Below the pieces are notes generated by a model. The model worked only from the letters and a program-made list of their open reading frames with translations. It was not told the DNA's origin and did no database searches. The position numbers and the translations under genes are program-made. A DNA stretch of 64,000 bases, from positions 186,001-250,000 of the forward strand of contig NZ_JADLQO010000007.1 of assembly GCF_015477775.1 (NCBI RefSeq). The letters are read 5' to 3'. Source of the stretch: Nocardia abscessus. GTDB lineage: Bacteria > Actinomycetota > Actinomycetes > Mycobacteriales > Mycobacteriaceae. The first letter of the stretch is position 1, and every line of letters begins with the position of its first letter. Below, in pieces: positions 8,559 to 18,700 of this stretch.

Positions 8559-9935
8559 TCATGAGGCGACGCGCGACACCGTGGTGAGGGTCCCGATGAG
8601 GGCGGTGTCGTGGTCCGCGGCGCGGAAGCGGGGGTGGTCGAGGATGTCGTGCAGGAATTCGGTCGTCGTGGCGATGCCCCTGCCGCGGATCCTGGTCTCG
8701 GTCAGTGCCCTTCGCATGCGCGCGATGGCTGTACGCCGGTCCGGCGCCCAGACGATGATCTTGGCGAGCAGCGAATCGTAATGCGGCGGAATGGCATAGC
8801 CGGGAGCGACGTGGGTGTCTACCCGGACGAAGGGGCCGCCCGGTAGTGCGCACTCGGTGAGTGTTCCGGGTGCGGGCGCGAATTCGCGTTGCGGGTCTTC
8901 GGCGTTGATCCGGCATTCGATGGACACCCCGCGCGGGGTCGCGACGTCGGCGGGCAGGGCCAGCGGCAAGCCCGAGGCGATGCGCAACTGCTCGGCGACG
9001 AGATCGATGCCCGTGACCATCTCGGTGACCGGATGCTCGACCTGCAGGCGGCAGTTGACCTCCATGAAGTAGAACTGTCCCTGCTGGTCCAGGAGGAATT
9101 CGAAGGTACCGGCCCCGACGTAGCCGACGGCTTCGGCGCCACGCACGGCCGCCGCGCCGATCCGCGCGACGAGTTCCTCGGACAGGCCGGGGGCGGGCGA
9201 CTCCTCGACGAGCTTCTGGTGCCGTCGCTGCAAAGAGCAGTCCCGGGCGCCGAGATGCCGCACCGTGCCGTGGCGGTCGGCCAGGATCTGGACTTCGATA
9301 TGCCGTGCCGAGTCGAGGTAGCGCTCCACATAGAGGCGACCGTCACCGAACACCGCGGTGGCATTGGCGCGGGTCTCCTGCCAGGCCGCGGAGAAGTCGG
9401 CGGAGTCCCGCACCACCCGCATCCCGCGGCCGCCGCCGCCCGCCACCGCCTTGATGATCACCGGATAGCCGATGTCGTCGGCGAGGGCGTGCGCCTCGTC
9501 CACCGTGTCGAGCGGATCGCGGCTGCCCGGCAGCAGCGGCAGCCCCGCCGCGGCCATCAGTGACCGCGCCGTCGACTTGTCGCCGAGATCGGCCATGATC
9601 GCCGCGGGCGTGCCGACGAACAGGAAGCCTTCCGCCTCGCACACCTCGGCGAAATCGGGGTCCTCGGAGAGGAATCCGTAGCCGGGGTGGATCGCGTCGG
9701 CGCCGGTGGCCCTGGCGGCTTCGATGACCGCCGGGATGTAGGAGTAGCTGCGTTTGGCGGGACCGGGACCGATGCGGAACGCCTGGTCGGCGAGCCGGAC
9801 CGCGGCCGAATCGGCGTCGGCCGCGGAATACACCGCGACGGTGGCGATCCCGAGTTCGGCGCAGGTGCGGATGACCCGCACGGCGATCTCGCCGCGGTTG
9901 GCGACGAGCACCTTGCGGATCGGCCGCACGGTCAT
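8559..9935 (-). CDS. accC: Biotin carboxylase subunit of acetyl-CoA carboxylase
   Basis: A 458-aa biotin carboxylase, the normal length for free-standing AccC. It begins with KVLVANRGEIAVRVIR and contains the ATP-grasp Gly-rich loop AVAGGGGRGMR, the EVNCRLQVEHPVTE segment with active-site Glu and Arg, and the C-terminal lid domain. It carboxylates the biotin of AccB using ATP and bicarbonate. The ATG overlaps the accB stop by 4 bp. It is the last gene of the operon, before an 18-bp hairpin. Its place beside a PfaA-like synthase suggests it supplies malonyl-CoA to that pathway rather than serving housekeeping needs. Confidence 0.95.
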   Translation of the reverse strand: MTVRPIRKVLVANRGEIAVRVIRTCAELGIATVAVYSAADADSAAVRLADQAFRIGPGPAKRSYSYIPAVIEAARATGADAIHPGYGFLSEDPDFAEVCEAEGFLFVGTPAAIMADLGDKSTARSLMAAAGLPLLPGSRDPLDTVDEAHALADDIGYPVIIKAVAGGGGRGMRVVRDSADFSAAWQETRANATAVFGDGRLYVERYLDSARHIEVQILADRHGTVRHLGARDCSLQRRHQKLVEESPAPGLSEELVARIGAAAVRGAEAVGYVGAGTFEFLLDQQGQFYFMEVNCRLQVEHPVTEMVTGIDLVAEQLRIASGLPLALPADVATPRGVSIECRINAEDPQREFAPAPGTLTECALPGGPFVRVDTHVAPGYAIPPHYDSLLAKIIVWAPDRRTAIARMRRALTETRIRGRGIATTTEFLHDILDHPRFRAADHDTALIGTLTTVSRVAS

Positions 9936-10456
9936 CGCACCACCTCGAGCACCAGCAGCGGTGCGCCGTGCTCGACCGCCTCCCCGTTCTCCACGAGGAA
10001 TTCCGCCACCCGCCCCTCCCTGGTCGCGGTCACCGGGATCATCAGCTTCATCGCCTCGACGATGCCCACCTGCTGACCGGCCCGCACCGGATCGCCCTCG
10101 GCGACGAACGGCGCGGCACCCGGTTCCGGCGCGCGATAGAACACGCCGACGGTCTCCGCGGTGAGCGTGAAGGTGTCCGCGTCCGAACGACTTTCGGCGG
10201 AGGCGGATTCGGTGGTCGGCGCCGCTGCCGCGGGCGCGCCCTCGGCGGGCGCGGCGGTGATGGGCCTGCTCGGGCCGGGGTGCCCGTCCCAGCTGATCCG
10301 CAGCACGAGCGGACCATTGGCGACGGTCACCGAGGTCGGCCCGGTCTCGGCACGCACGGACAGCGCGTGGCGGGACAGCACGGCCAGCGCCTGGTCGGCG
10401 TCGACCGGATTCAGCGCCCGGCCGGCCGGTTCGGTGGTCACGGACTCGGTCATCAC
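9932..10456 (-). CDS. accB: Biotin carboxyl carrier protein
   Basis: A 174-aa AccB-type carrier. The N-terminal half is variable, followed by an Ala/Pro-rich linker and a C-terminal biotinyl domain with the motif VEAMKLM, whose Lys takes biotin. Compared with E. coli AccB (about 156 aa) it is slightly long. The frame offers GTG 10456 and ATG 10453 in tandem; either start overlaps the stop of the carboxyltransferase gene (GTGATG context), implying coupled translation. It passes CO2 from AccC to the fused carboxyltransferase encoded immediately upstream. Confidence 0.93.
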   Translation of the reverse strand: MMTESVTTEPAGRALNPVDADQALAVLSRHALSVRAETGPTSVTVANGPLVLRISWDGHPGPSRPITAAPAEGAPAAAAPTTESASAESRSDADTFTLTAETVGVFYRAPEPGAAPFVAEGDPVRAGQQVGIVEAMKLMIPVTATREGRVAEFLVENGEAVEHGAPLLVLEVVR

Positions 10457-12135
10457 TTCTCCTGATCGTTCGTGGGCAGTCCGAAGACACGGAAACGGTG
10501 GTGGCGGCGGTCCAGCAGCTCCGCGACCCGCAGCCGCGTCAAGTCGGCGACCGCGTGACGCAGCGCGTGGCGCAGGGCGGCGGCGGCCGCGGCGGGATCA
10601 TGGTGCGCACCGCCCTGCGGCTCGGTCAGCACGCCGTCGGCGACGCCGAGTTCGAGCAGGGAGGTCGAGTCCACTCGCAGCGCGGCGGCGGCGCGCGGGG
10701 CGGCGGCCGCGTCCTTCCACAGGATCGAGGCGCACCCCTCCGGGCTGATCACCGAGTAGACCGCGTTCTCGCAGACGAGCACGCGATCGGCCACGGCCAG
10801 CGCCAGCGCTCCCCCGCTACCGCCCTCGCCGGTGATCACGGTGACCACCGGAACGGGCAGCCCGGCGAGCAGTTTGAGCGATTCCGCGATGGCGACGGCC
10901 TGCCCCTGCTCCTCGGCGGTCACACCCGGGTAAGCGCCCGCGGTGTCGACCAGGGTGATCACCGGAATGCCCAGCTTGGCGGCCAGGCGCAGCACTCGGG
11001 CCGACTTCCGGTATCCGGCCGGGGTCGGCATACCATAGTTGCGCTGCGCCAACTCGGTTGCCGTATGGCCCTTCTGCGTGCCGATCACGATGACCGGCGC
11101 GTCGTCGAGCCGGGCCAGCGCGGTGATCATGGCTGGGCAGTCCGCCGACAACCGGTCGCCGTGCAGCTCGACGAATTCGTCGAAGGACGCAGCCAGGTAG
11201 TCCAGTGTGGTCGGCCTGCCCAGTTCTCGCGCGGCCCGCACGCTCTGCCAGGCGTCGCGCGGCGCGAGCCGGGTCGCGTCCACGCAAACCGGGTCCGGGT
11301 CGTCGGCGACCTCGATGCGGCGCGCGCTGTCGGCGGCCAGCGCGAGCAGACGGGCCAGCCGGTCCCGCAGCGCCGATCGGTGGCAGATCATGTCCACCAC
11401 ACCGTGTTCGAGCAGGAATTCCGCGGTCTGGAATCCGGCGGGCAACGTCTCGCCGATGGTCTGCTGGATCACCCGTGGACCGGCGAATCCGAGACGCGCG
11501 CCGGGCTCGGCGATGATGATGTCGGTGGAGGTGGCGTAGGAGGCCGCGACGCCGCCATAGGTGGGATCGGTGATCACCGAGATGGTCAGCACGCCCGCGT
11601 CGTCCAGGTCCCGCAGTGCCTGGCTGGTCTTGGCCATCTGCATCAGCGCGAGGATGCCCTCCTGCATGCGGGCTCCGCCGGACGCGGTGACCAGCACCAG
11701 CGGCACGCGCGCCGCCAGCGCCGTCTCGGCCGCGACGGTGACCGCTTCGCCCACCGCACCGCCGAGACTGCCGCCGAGGAACCGGAAGTCCATCACCGCC
11801 AGCACCACCGGCGCGCCGCCGATGCTGCCGCGCACGCACCGGATGGCGTCGGTCAGCCCGGTGCGGCGGCTCGCTTCGGCATGCCGCTCGGGGTAGGGGC
11901 GGGAGTCGCTGAAGCCGAGCGGATCGACGGCGGTGGCGGACGGCTCGATGTACCGCGCCGAGCCCGGGTCCAGCAGCGCCTCGATGCGCTGGTCGGCGGT
12001 CAGCATGCCGTGCCCGTCGCAGTCCGGGCAGACCCGGCCGGACCGCTCGTAGCGTTTGGCGTAGAGCATGGCGGCGCAGGACGGGCACACCATCCAGGAG
12101 GTCCGGGTATCCGGACCGCTCTCCAGCGTGGTCAT
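10453..12135 (-). CDS. accD: Fused acetyl-CoA carboxylase carboxyltransferase (AccD-AccA)
   Basis: A 560-aa protein joining the beta subunit to the alpha subunit. Residues 1-50 carry a four-Cys zinc ribbon (CPSC near residue 17 and CPDC near 36) typical of bacterial AccD. The beta half contains VTASGGARMQEGI; the alpha half contains the TPAGYRKSARVLRL and TLVDTAGAYPG motifs and ends near GGSGGALALAVADRVL and a helical tail. It transfers carboxyl from biotin to acetyl-CoA. Fused AccDA proteins are known in actinobacteria. The gene overlaps pfaD by 4 bp and accB by 1-4 bp, so the three carboxylase genes are embedded in the lipid-synthase operon. Confidence 0.92.
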   Translation of the reverse strand: MTTLESGPDTRTSWMVCPSCAAMLYAKRYERSGRVCPDCDGHGMLTADQRIEALLDPGSARYIEPSATAVDPLGFSDSRPYPERHAEASRRTGLTDAIRCVRGSIGGAPVVLAVMDFRFLGGSLGGAVGEAVTVAAETALAARVPLVLVTASGGARMQEGILALMQMAKTSQALRDLDDAGVLTISVITDPTYGGVAASYATSTDIIIAEPGARLGFAGPRVIQQTIGETLPAGFQTAEFLLEHGVVDMICHRSALRDRLARLLALAADSARRIEVADDPDPVCVDATRLAPRDAWQSVRAARELGRPTTLDYLAASFDEFVELHGDRLSADCPAMITALARLDDAPVIVIGTQKGHTATELAQRNYGMPTPAGYRKSARVLRLAAKLGIPVITLVDTAGAYPGVTAEEQGQAVAIAESLKLLAGLPVPVVTVITGEGGSGGALALAVADRVLVCENAVYSVISPEGCASILWKDAAAAPRAAAALRVDSTSLLELGVADGVLTEPQGGAHHDPAAAAAALRHALRHAVADLTRLRVAELLDRRHHRFRVFGLPTNDQEK

Positions 12136-13700
12136 CGTTCCTCCCTCGGTCGGGGCACGAATCGGGCGCAGTCGGCGGGTAGCCGCACGCCCGCGGTACG
12201 CAACTGGGCGACCCTGGTCAGGTAGGCCGCGCCCAGCATCATCTGGTCGGCGATATCGGCGACGTGCCGGTTGCGCAGCGCCGCCAGATAGCTTCCGGCC
12301 ACCCAGTTGTTGAACCCGCCCATCGCGGGCCCGCACCAGATCTGGTAGTCGGCGACGCGGCCTGCTTCACCGCGAATGCTCCACCCCGACGACAAGCCCA
12401 GGTACCACCGGAACACCAGGGCCATCTTGCGTTTCGGGTCGGCGTCGGCGCCGGCGAGCTGGGCCGGGTCACGCTCGGTGAAGTACGTGACGCAGTCCTC
12501 CCACACGGTTTCCAGCGGCCGCTGGAACAGCGTGGCCTCCAGATCGCGCCGCAGGTCGGCCGGGATCGCGTCGATGCCTTCGTAGGCGCGGTAGGTGTCG
12601 TAGAGCCGCTGCGCGCGGGCGGCGAACATGGTGCCTCGGCGCAGCACCTGCACCTGGACGCCGAGCTCGAACATGTCCGAGGACGGCGCCATGGTGCAGT
12701 CGGCGAAAGCGGCTCGGGTGAGCAGCTGTTTGGTGGTGTCGCACTGGGCCGCTTCCCGGGTGGCCTGATTCACCGACCCGGTCACCACGTAGGCGGCGCC
12801 CAGCGCGAAGGCCGCCGCCGCCGCGGCGGGGGTTCCGATGCCGCCTGCCGCCCCGACCCGGACCGCCGCGGCGGCGGGCACGGTGCGGGCCAGCCGGTCC
12901 CGGGCCGCGATCAGCTCGGGCAGCAGCACCAGCAACGGCCTGCGGTCGGTGTGGCCGCCGGAGTCGGCTTCGGCCGTGATGTCGTCGGCCATCGGCACCT
13001 GTTCGGCGAGCCGGGCCTGCTCCGGCGTGAGGTCACCGGATTCGACGAGCGTGCGCAGCAACCGGGTGGGCGCCGGGCGCAGGAACGGCTCGGCCACCTC
13101 GACCCTGGAGACTTTCGCGATCAGGCGATTGCGCACCTCGACGCGCCCCTGCCGGTCGACGGCCAGCCCCGCCGCACGGTAGCGCACGACCTCGCCGGTG
13201 AGGTCCATGAACGCCGACGCTTCCACGCAGCGCACCTGGTGGCGCAGGCACGCGTCGACGATCGCGCGCTCCAGCGCGGGCTCGGAAGGGCTGTGGATCA
13301 GGTTGCACGCGAACGGCTTTCCGGTGAGCGTGCGGCTCAGCTCGGCCAGTGCCGCGTCCACCGCGGCGGGCGGCACGCCCGCCGCGCCGTAGGAGGCGAG
13401 ATAACCGGCCCGAGCCATCGCCGAAACCAGTGCGGGCGAGGCGATTCCGTTCGCCATGGCACCCGCGGCGTACGCGGCGCGCACACCGTGGGCGGCGGCG
13501 AACCGCCGATCACCCAGCTGCTCGGGCGGTAGCGGGGCCACCGCCGCGAGGACCTCGGCGTGCGCCGCGGTCCGCTCGTCGGTCGTCGCGCCCACCCGGC
13601 CCTCGTGGCGCACGATCCAGCACGGGCGGGCCAGATCGGACAACACGGCGGTGATGTCGTCGGCGGTGTCTGCGAGGACACCGGCCGCGGATGTGGTCAT
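12132..13700 (-). CDS. pfaD: Trans-acting enoyl reductase, PfaD family
   Basis: A 522-aa flavoprotein of the PfaD family, with a nitronate-monooxygenase-like TIM barrel. Visible landmarks are GVRAAYAAGAMANGIAS near residue 80, VRVGAAGGIGTPAAAAAAF and ALGAAYVVTGSVNQ in the FMN region, and the C-terminal RKMALVFRWYLGLSS and YQIWCGPAMGGFNNW segments characteristic of PfaD rather than of other monooxygenases. It reduces enoyl intermediates in trans on PUFA-type synthases, whose large subunits lack an ER domain. The start (ATG 13700) overlaps the dehydratase-gene stop. This gene is the strongest evidence that the locus makes a PUFA-like or other secondary lipid. Confidence 0.92.
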   Translation of the reverse strand: MTTSAAGVLADTADDITAVLSDLARPCWIVRHEGRVGATTDERTAAHAEVLAAVAPLPPEQLGDRRFAAAHGVRAAYAAGAMANGIASPALVSAMARAGYLASYGAAGVPPAAVDAALAELSRTLTGKPFACNLIHSPSEPALERAIVDACLRHQVRCVEASAFMDLTGEVVRYRAAGLAVDRQGRVEVRNRLIAKVSRVEVAEPFLRPAPTRLLRTLVESGDLTPEQARLAEQVPMADDITAEADSGGHTDRRPLLVLLPELIAARDRLARTVPAAAAVRVGAAGGIGTPAAAAAAFALGAAYVVTGSVNQATREAAQCDTTKQLLTRAAFADCTMAPSSDMFELGVQVQVLRRGTMFAARAQRLYDTYRAYEGIDAIPADLRRDLEATLFQRPLETVWEDCVTYFTERDPAQLAGADADPKRKMALVFRWYLGLSSGWSIRGEAGRVADYQIWCGPAMGGFNNWVAGSYLAALRNRHVADIADQMMLGAAYLTRVAQLRTAGVRLPADCARFVPRPREER

Positions 13701-15781
13701 CAGCGTTCCTCCCGCTCGGCGAGTTCGACCGCGAGGTCGGTCAGCTCGTAGATGCGCAGTCCCGGCTTCCAGAGCGAACCATCGGCGACGACGGTGACGC
13801 CCCGTGGTCCGTGCTGGATCTCCTTGATGTGGGCTTCGAGTTCGACGGTGCCGTCGGTGGGCAGGAACTGCCCGCGGTAGCGCCAGCTGAACGGCCGCTC
13901 GGCGGGGATGCGGAAGACCGGATCGCCGATCGGGTCGGCAAGGCCGGCGTCGAGCATCCACTCCTGGATCGCGTGGATCACCGATTCCACGCCGAGCGAC
14001 CCCGGGATCACCGGGTCGAGGTGGAAGTGCCGGGCGAAGTACCAGTCCGACGGGTCGATCTCGCGCAGCGAATGCAGATATCCCGCGTCGTATCGGCCGC
14101 CGCCGTCGACCACGTCGATCCGGTCGATCAGCGCCAAGGTGCGCCGGGCGCACAGCCTGGCTCGCGGGTCGGCTCGGCGGGCGGCCACGTCGATGGTGCG
14201 CACGTCCGCGCCGGGGTTCTCCGTGAGCCAGCTCGGCGCGGGCCGGCCCGCGTCGAGGCCGGTCTGGTTGGCGAGCGCCTCGTCGCTGAAGTATCCGAAC
14301 ATGGTCTCGCCCGCGTAGAACGGTTCGCCGTCCACGCTGAGGGTGTAGTCGAAGGTCTGCAGTGACGAGCCGGGCAGGATGGTGGTCGACAGCAGCCGGG
14401 AGGATTGGCGGATCGTCTTGTCCCGCGGGTCGATCTGCCGTAGCACGGTGGCGGTGCCACCGAGGTTGCGCAGGCTCAGGGTGGTGCCGGGCTGAGTGAG
14501 CGTGGGGCCCGCGTAGTAACCCATCAGCAGCGCTGCCTGCAACGAGGTCTCCATGTAGACGAAGTGCGGCATGGACTCGTTCGCGGTGTCGCCGTAGTAC
14601 CAGGAGTCGGCCGGTGAGTCGTACTCGGTGGTGTAGGACGCGCCGTCCAGGTTCCCGCGCCTGCCGTCGAAGTCGAGCACCCGGTCGACCAGCAGCAGGC
14701 CGCCGGTCGGCAAGCGGGTCGCCCGCACGCCGGTGTACTGCGCGAATTCCGGTCCCATGGCGATGCCTTGATCGCCGCGGGACAGATGCGTCATGTGGAA
14801 CTCGTTGAGCAGCAGACCTTCCGAGACCTGACCGGGGCCGACTCCGCTGCCCGGGCGTTCCACGACCGTGACCGTGACGTCGAGCGCGCCTTCCGCTCCC
14901 GCGATGGTCGCCGTCCCGGAGACGTGCGGCCGGGGCACCAGGTCGAGCGCGGTCACCGTCAGGGTGATCGTGCCGGACGCGGCACCTGTCACCGTGCCCG
15001 CGCATTCCGCGACCAGGGAGCTGCCCGACAGCGCCAGCGGCAGGCCGAGGTACAGCGCGAACACCTCCGCGACCTGCGTCGCGGCGGCGCGCGGATCACC
15101 TTCGAACCGGGCCTCGACCCTGCCGCTGCCCGCGCCGCCGTACAACTCGATGGCGGTCACTTCGGTGAGCGCGAGCTGGGCCGTCCCGGCCAGCCGGGCC
15201 ACCGCTTCGGTGCCGGCGCGCCGGTGTGCCGCACCGAAGACGCCGCTCAGGTCGCCTTCGGTGAGGCGCAGCAGGTCCGCTCGATCCAACCGGGTGCGGC
15301 CGGTGCGGGCCAACGGCTTGAAGGCGGACTCCGCGGCGGTGTACCCGCTCGCCACCCAGGAGACCGCGCGTGCCGTCTCGGAATCGCCGCCTTCGCCAGC
15401 GTGACCACCGAAACCCGGATCTGAGCCGCGCAGCGCCCGCTGCCACACCGCCCGCTGCATCGCCAGCTGAGCGTGCAAGGCCGCCCGGTGCGCGGCGACG
15501 ACACCGGAGCGGATTTCGGCGAGTGGACCGGCGGCGCGCGCCGCGCCACTGTCCGTGCGCTGCGCCGCCGACGCACCGGGTTGTGTCCCTGCGACAGCGA
15601 GACCATCCGCCGCACCGCTGATCGGGGCATCGTCCGAGGACGGGGCGAGCGAACCCGCCCGCGTACCCGCACTGTCCGCATCCGGTCGGCGTGACGGTGA
15701 ACCGTCGACGCTCCCTCGCGGGTCCGCCGCGAGCGCGGTCACCGGATCGAACGGAATGCCGTCGAATTCCAGGGTTGTCAT
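13700..15781 (-). CDS. Double FabA-like dehydratase protein (PfaC C-terminal half-like)
   Basis: A 693-aa protein. The first ~220 residues are Ala/Gly-rich and partly helical (LHAQLAMQRAVWQRAL near 125), resembling spacer regions of Pfa proteins. Two hotdog dehydratase modules follow. The first (about 340-520) has LPTGGLLLVDRVLDF and an SWYYGDTANESMPHFVYMET segment without the catalytic His at the usual place. The second (about 560-680) has WYFARHFHLDPVIPGSLGVE, which keeps the His. This matches the DH-DH end of PfaC but without its KS and chain-length-factor domains. It overlaps the synthase gene by 4 bp. It should dehydrate 3-hydroxyacyl-ACP and may isomerise the product. Confidence 0.8.
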   Translation of the reverse strand: MTTLEFDGIPFDPVTALAADPRGSVDGSPSRRPDADSAGTRAGSLAPSSDDAPISGAADGLAVAGTQPGASAAQRTDSGAARAAGPLAEIRSGVVAAHRAALHAQLAMQRAVWQRALRGSDPGFGGHAGEGGDSETARAVSWVASGYTAAESAFKPLARTGRTRLDRADLLRLTEGDLSGVFGAAHRRAGTEAVARLAGTAQLALTEVTAIELYGGAGSGRVEARFEGDPRAAATQVAEVFALYLGLPLALSGSSLVAECAGTVTGAASGTITLTVTALDLVPRPHVSGTATIAGAEGALDVTVTVVERPGSGVGPGQVSEGLLLNEFHMTHLSRGDQGIAMGPEFAQYTGVRATRLPTGGLLLVDRVLDFDGRRGNLDGASYTTEYDSPADSWYYGDTANESMPHFVYMETSLQAALLMGYYAGPTLTQPGTTLSLRNLGGTATVLRQIDPRDKTIRQSSRLLSTTILPGSSLQTFDYTLSVDGEPFYAGETMFGYFSDEALANQTGLDAGRPAPSWLTENPGADVRTIDVAARRADPRARLCARRTLALIDRIDVVDGGGRYDAGYLHSLREIDPSDWYFARHFHLDPVIPGSLGVESVIHAIQEWMLDAGLADPIGDPVFRIPAERPFSWRYRGQFLPTDGTVELEAHIKEIQHGPRGVTVVADGSLWKPGLRIYELTDLAVELAEREER

Positions 15782-18700
15782 GCCATCCACCGCCTCACCG
15801 AGGTCTGGAACTTCTCCGTCAGATCGGGTGTCGTCACCACCGTGACGTCCGAGAACCGTTGCAGCACCGTGCCGTCCGCCGTGGTGGCGGTGGCGTCGAT
15901 CCGCGCGTCGAGCCGACCGGCGCGCGGGTTGTCCACGGTGAGCAGGAACGGCTCGCCCGCGGGCAGCGGCCGGAAGTAGTCGATCCGCCCCACGCCGAGC
16001 GGCAGGCAGGCGCTGCCGAGCAGCCGGTGGCCCAGCACCGGCGGTCCTTGCAGGATCAGGTCGGCGAGGACCGGATCGTGCAGCCGCCCCGCGTAGGCGC
16101 CGCCCGCCACGGTGGCGGCGGGCAGTTCGCACTCGAAGACGATCGCGTCGTCGGAAACCGCACGCACCGACCGCAATCCCTGCAACGCGGGCGCGTGGAA
16201 CTGAACGGCGTCGCGGTAGATGGTCGCCTCGCCGGCCGGGCCACCGGGCACCGGCTTGCGCGGCGAGGGATCCGCCGCGTCGGCCAGCGTGAGTGCGGCC
16301 CGGAAGTGGACGGCGTTCTCGCCGCGCACGGTCGCGTGCACCGTGGACGCGTCCTCCCCCGGCACCAGCTCGAGTTCCACTTCCTCGAGCGGACGGTCGA
16401 AGACGATTCCTTTGAGGACCTGGAAGTCCCGGACAGCGACGACCGTGCGGCCCGGCAGGGCGCGTTCGGCGAACTCGACCATCGCGCCGAGACCGAAGGT
16501 GGCGGGCAGCACGATGTGCTCACCGATCCGGTGCGCCGCGATGATCGGGTCCTCGGTGATCCCGGTGATCGTCCGCCGCGCCCGCACCGTGCCCGCGACC
16601 GCCGCCGTGTCCGACAGCGACTTCGCAGGTCCGATGAGCACGATCGTGTCCTCGGAGCGTGCTTCGGTGAACTGCTCGGTGAACGCCGCCGCGCCCATCC
16701 GCGGGTCGAGCAACTCGACTCCGCGCGTCCGGAAGTGCTCACGCAAGGCGGGGGTCACCATGCCGCCGTCCCACGCACCCCAGTCGATCGCCGTGACGTG
16801 GCAGTTCGGCTGCTGGGTTCGCAGGCTCACCGCGAATCGCGTGAGCGCTTCGTTCGCGGCCGCGTAGTCGGCCTGACCCGCGTTGCCGAACAGTCCGGCC
16901 ACGGAGGTGAACAGCACCAGGTGCCGCAGTTGACCGAGCGCGCCGAGGACGGCGGCGAGCCCGGCGATCTTGGGGTCGAGCACCCTGGCGACCGATTCGG
17001 CGGTCTTGTCGGTGATCACCGAGTCGGCCAATACTCCGGCTCCGTGCACGACGCCGGTGATGGAGTCCCGCAACGGCGCGAGGGCGGCGGTGACCGCCTG
17101 CCCATCCGTGGCGTCGACGGCCAGGTACTCGGCGCGTGAGCCGAGGGCGGCCAGCGTCTCCCGGATCTCGCGGGTGGCGCGGACACCGGACACGGCACGC
17201 TCGATGTCACGCGGCGTGGCGCCGGTACCGGCCAGCGCCCGTACCGCGGCGGGCTTGAGCTCCGCGTCGGGAACCCCTGCCGCCCAGCCGGGTTCGGCGG
17301 TCGGCTCGGAGCGCCCGAGCAGCACGAAGCGCGCCTCGCTTCGCGCGGCCAGTGCCAGTACACAGGTGGCCGTGACGCCGCGCGCGCCGCCGGTGACCAG
17401 CAGGACGTCGTCGGCGGTGAGCACCGTGGCATCCTGCTCGTCGGCCGGACGCACCGGAGTGACCGTCCGTGCGGCCGCGTGCCCGCTCGGCACCGGGGTA
17501 CGGCGTTCACCCGCCGCGTCGATGCCGACCTCCAGGGTGTCGCGGGCGGAATCGGACAGCTCGGCCGTCACGAACTCGGCCAGCTGCCGTGGTGAGCAGG
17601 CCGGATCGATGTCCAGCGTCCGGCAGAACAGTCCGGGTTGTTCGGCCGCCAAGGTTTTCACCACACCGCCGATGCCGCCGAGCAGCGCGTGCTCCGGTTG
17701 CGCGGTGCCGAGGAAGCCCAGCGCGCCGTCGAGCCGCGTCACCGTTACGAAGGCCGCTCGCCCCGGCGCCGCGCGCAGCAGCGGCACGGCACGGCCCGCC
17801 GCGAGGATGCCGTCGGTCAGATAGCGCTGGGCCGAGGCCCAGTCGGCGGAACCGCCGAGCAGGACCACGCACACGTCGACGGGTTCGCCCGCGGTGCCGA
17901 TACCGGCGACCGCATTCGTCTGGCGCACCGTCCACCCGAGCCCGGTCAGCGCGGCGGCGAGCGCCGTACGGTCGGAGTCGAGTTCGCCGGTGGGGTCGAC
18001 GAGTAGGGCCCGCGCTCCCTCGCGGTAGGGCGCTACCAGCCGATCCAGCGGCGGCAGGGAGACGAGTTCGACGGCGTGCCGCGACGTTCCCGCCGCGGCC
18101 TCAGCTTTTGGGTGGACATCACCACCCGCCACTCCGGCGAGTTCCACCACGATCTGATCCAGCGTGCGAAGTGTGCCCAACTGCTCCGGGCCGAGGCTCG
18201 GTAGGTTCGGAAAGCGTTCCTGCAGCGCGCCGATCACCTGCACTCGCTTGATCGAGTCCACCCCGAGATCGGCTTCCAGATCCATCGACGGATCCACCAT
18301 CTCGACCGGATAACCCGTCTTCTCCGCGACCACCTCACGCAGCGCACGCCGCAAGGCCTCACCCGAGACCTCGTCGGCGGAGCCGTTCGCGGACGGCCCG
18401 GCGGTAGCCTGGGCGCTCTCTGCGACACCGAGCAGATCGACGATCTGATCCAGCGTCCGCACCGTGCCCAACTGCTCCGGACCCAAGCTCGGCAACTGCG
18501 GAAACCGTTCCTGCAGCGCGCCGATCACCTGCACTCGCTTGATCGAGTCCACCCCGAGATCGGCTTCCAGATCCATCGACGGATCCACCATCTCGACCGG
18601 ATAACCCGTCTTCTCCGCGACCACCTCACGCAGCGCACGCCGCAACGCCTCACCCGAGACATCGGCGTCGGCCCCGGACGCGGTGGCCGGGTGAGCCGCA

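Noticed and set aside
15691..17139. 482-codon plus-strand frame in the same area
   Set aside because: Antisense shadow of the KR/DH end of the synthase, with no ribosome site and no recognisable motifs.
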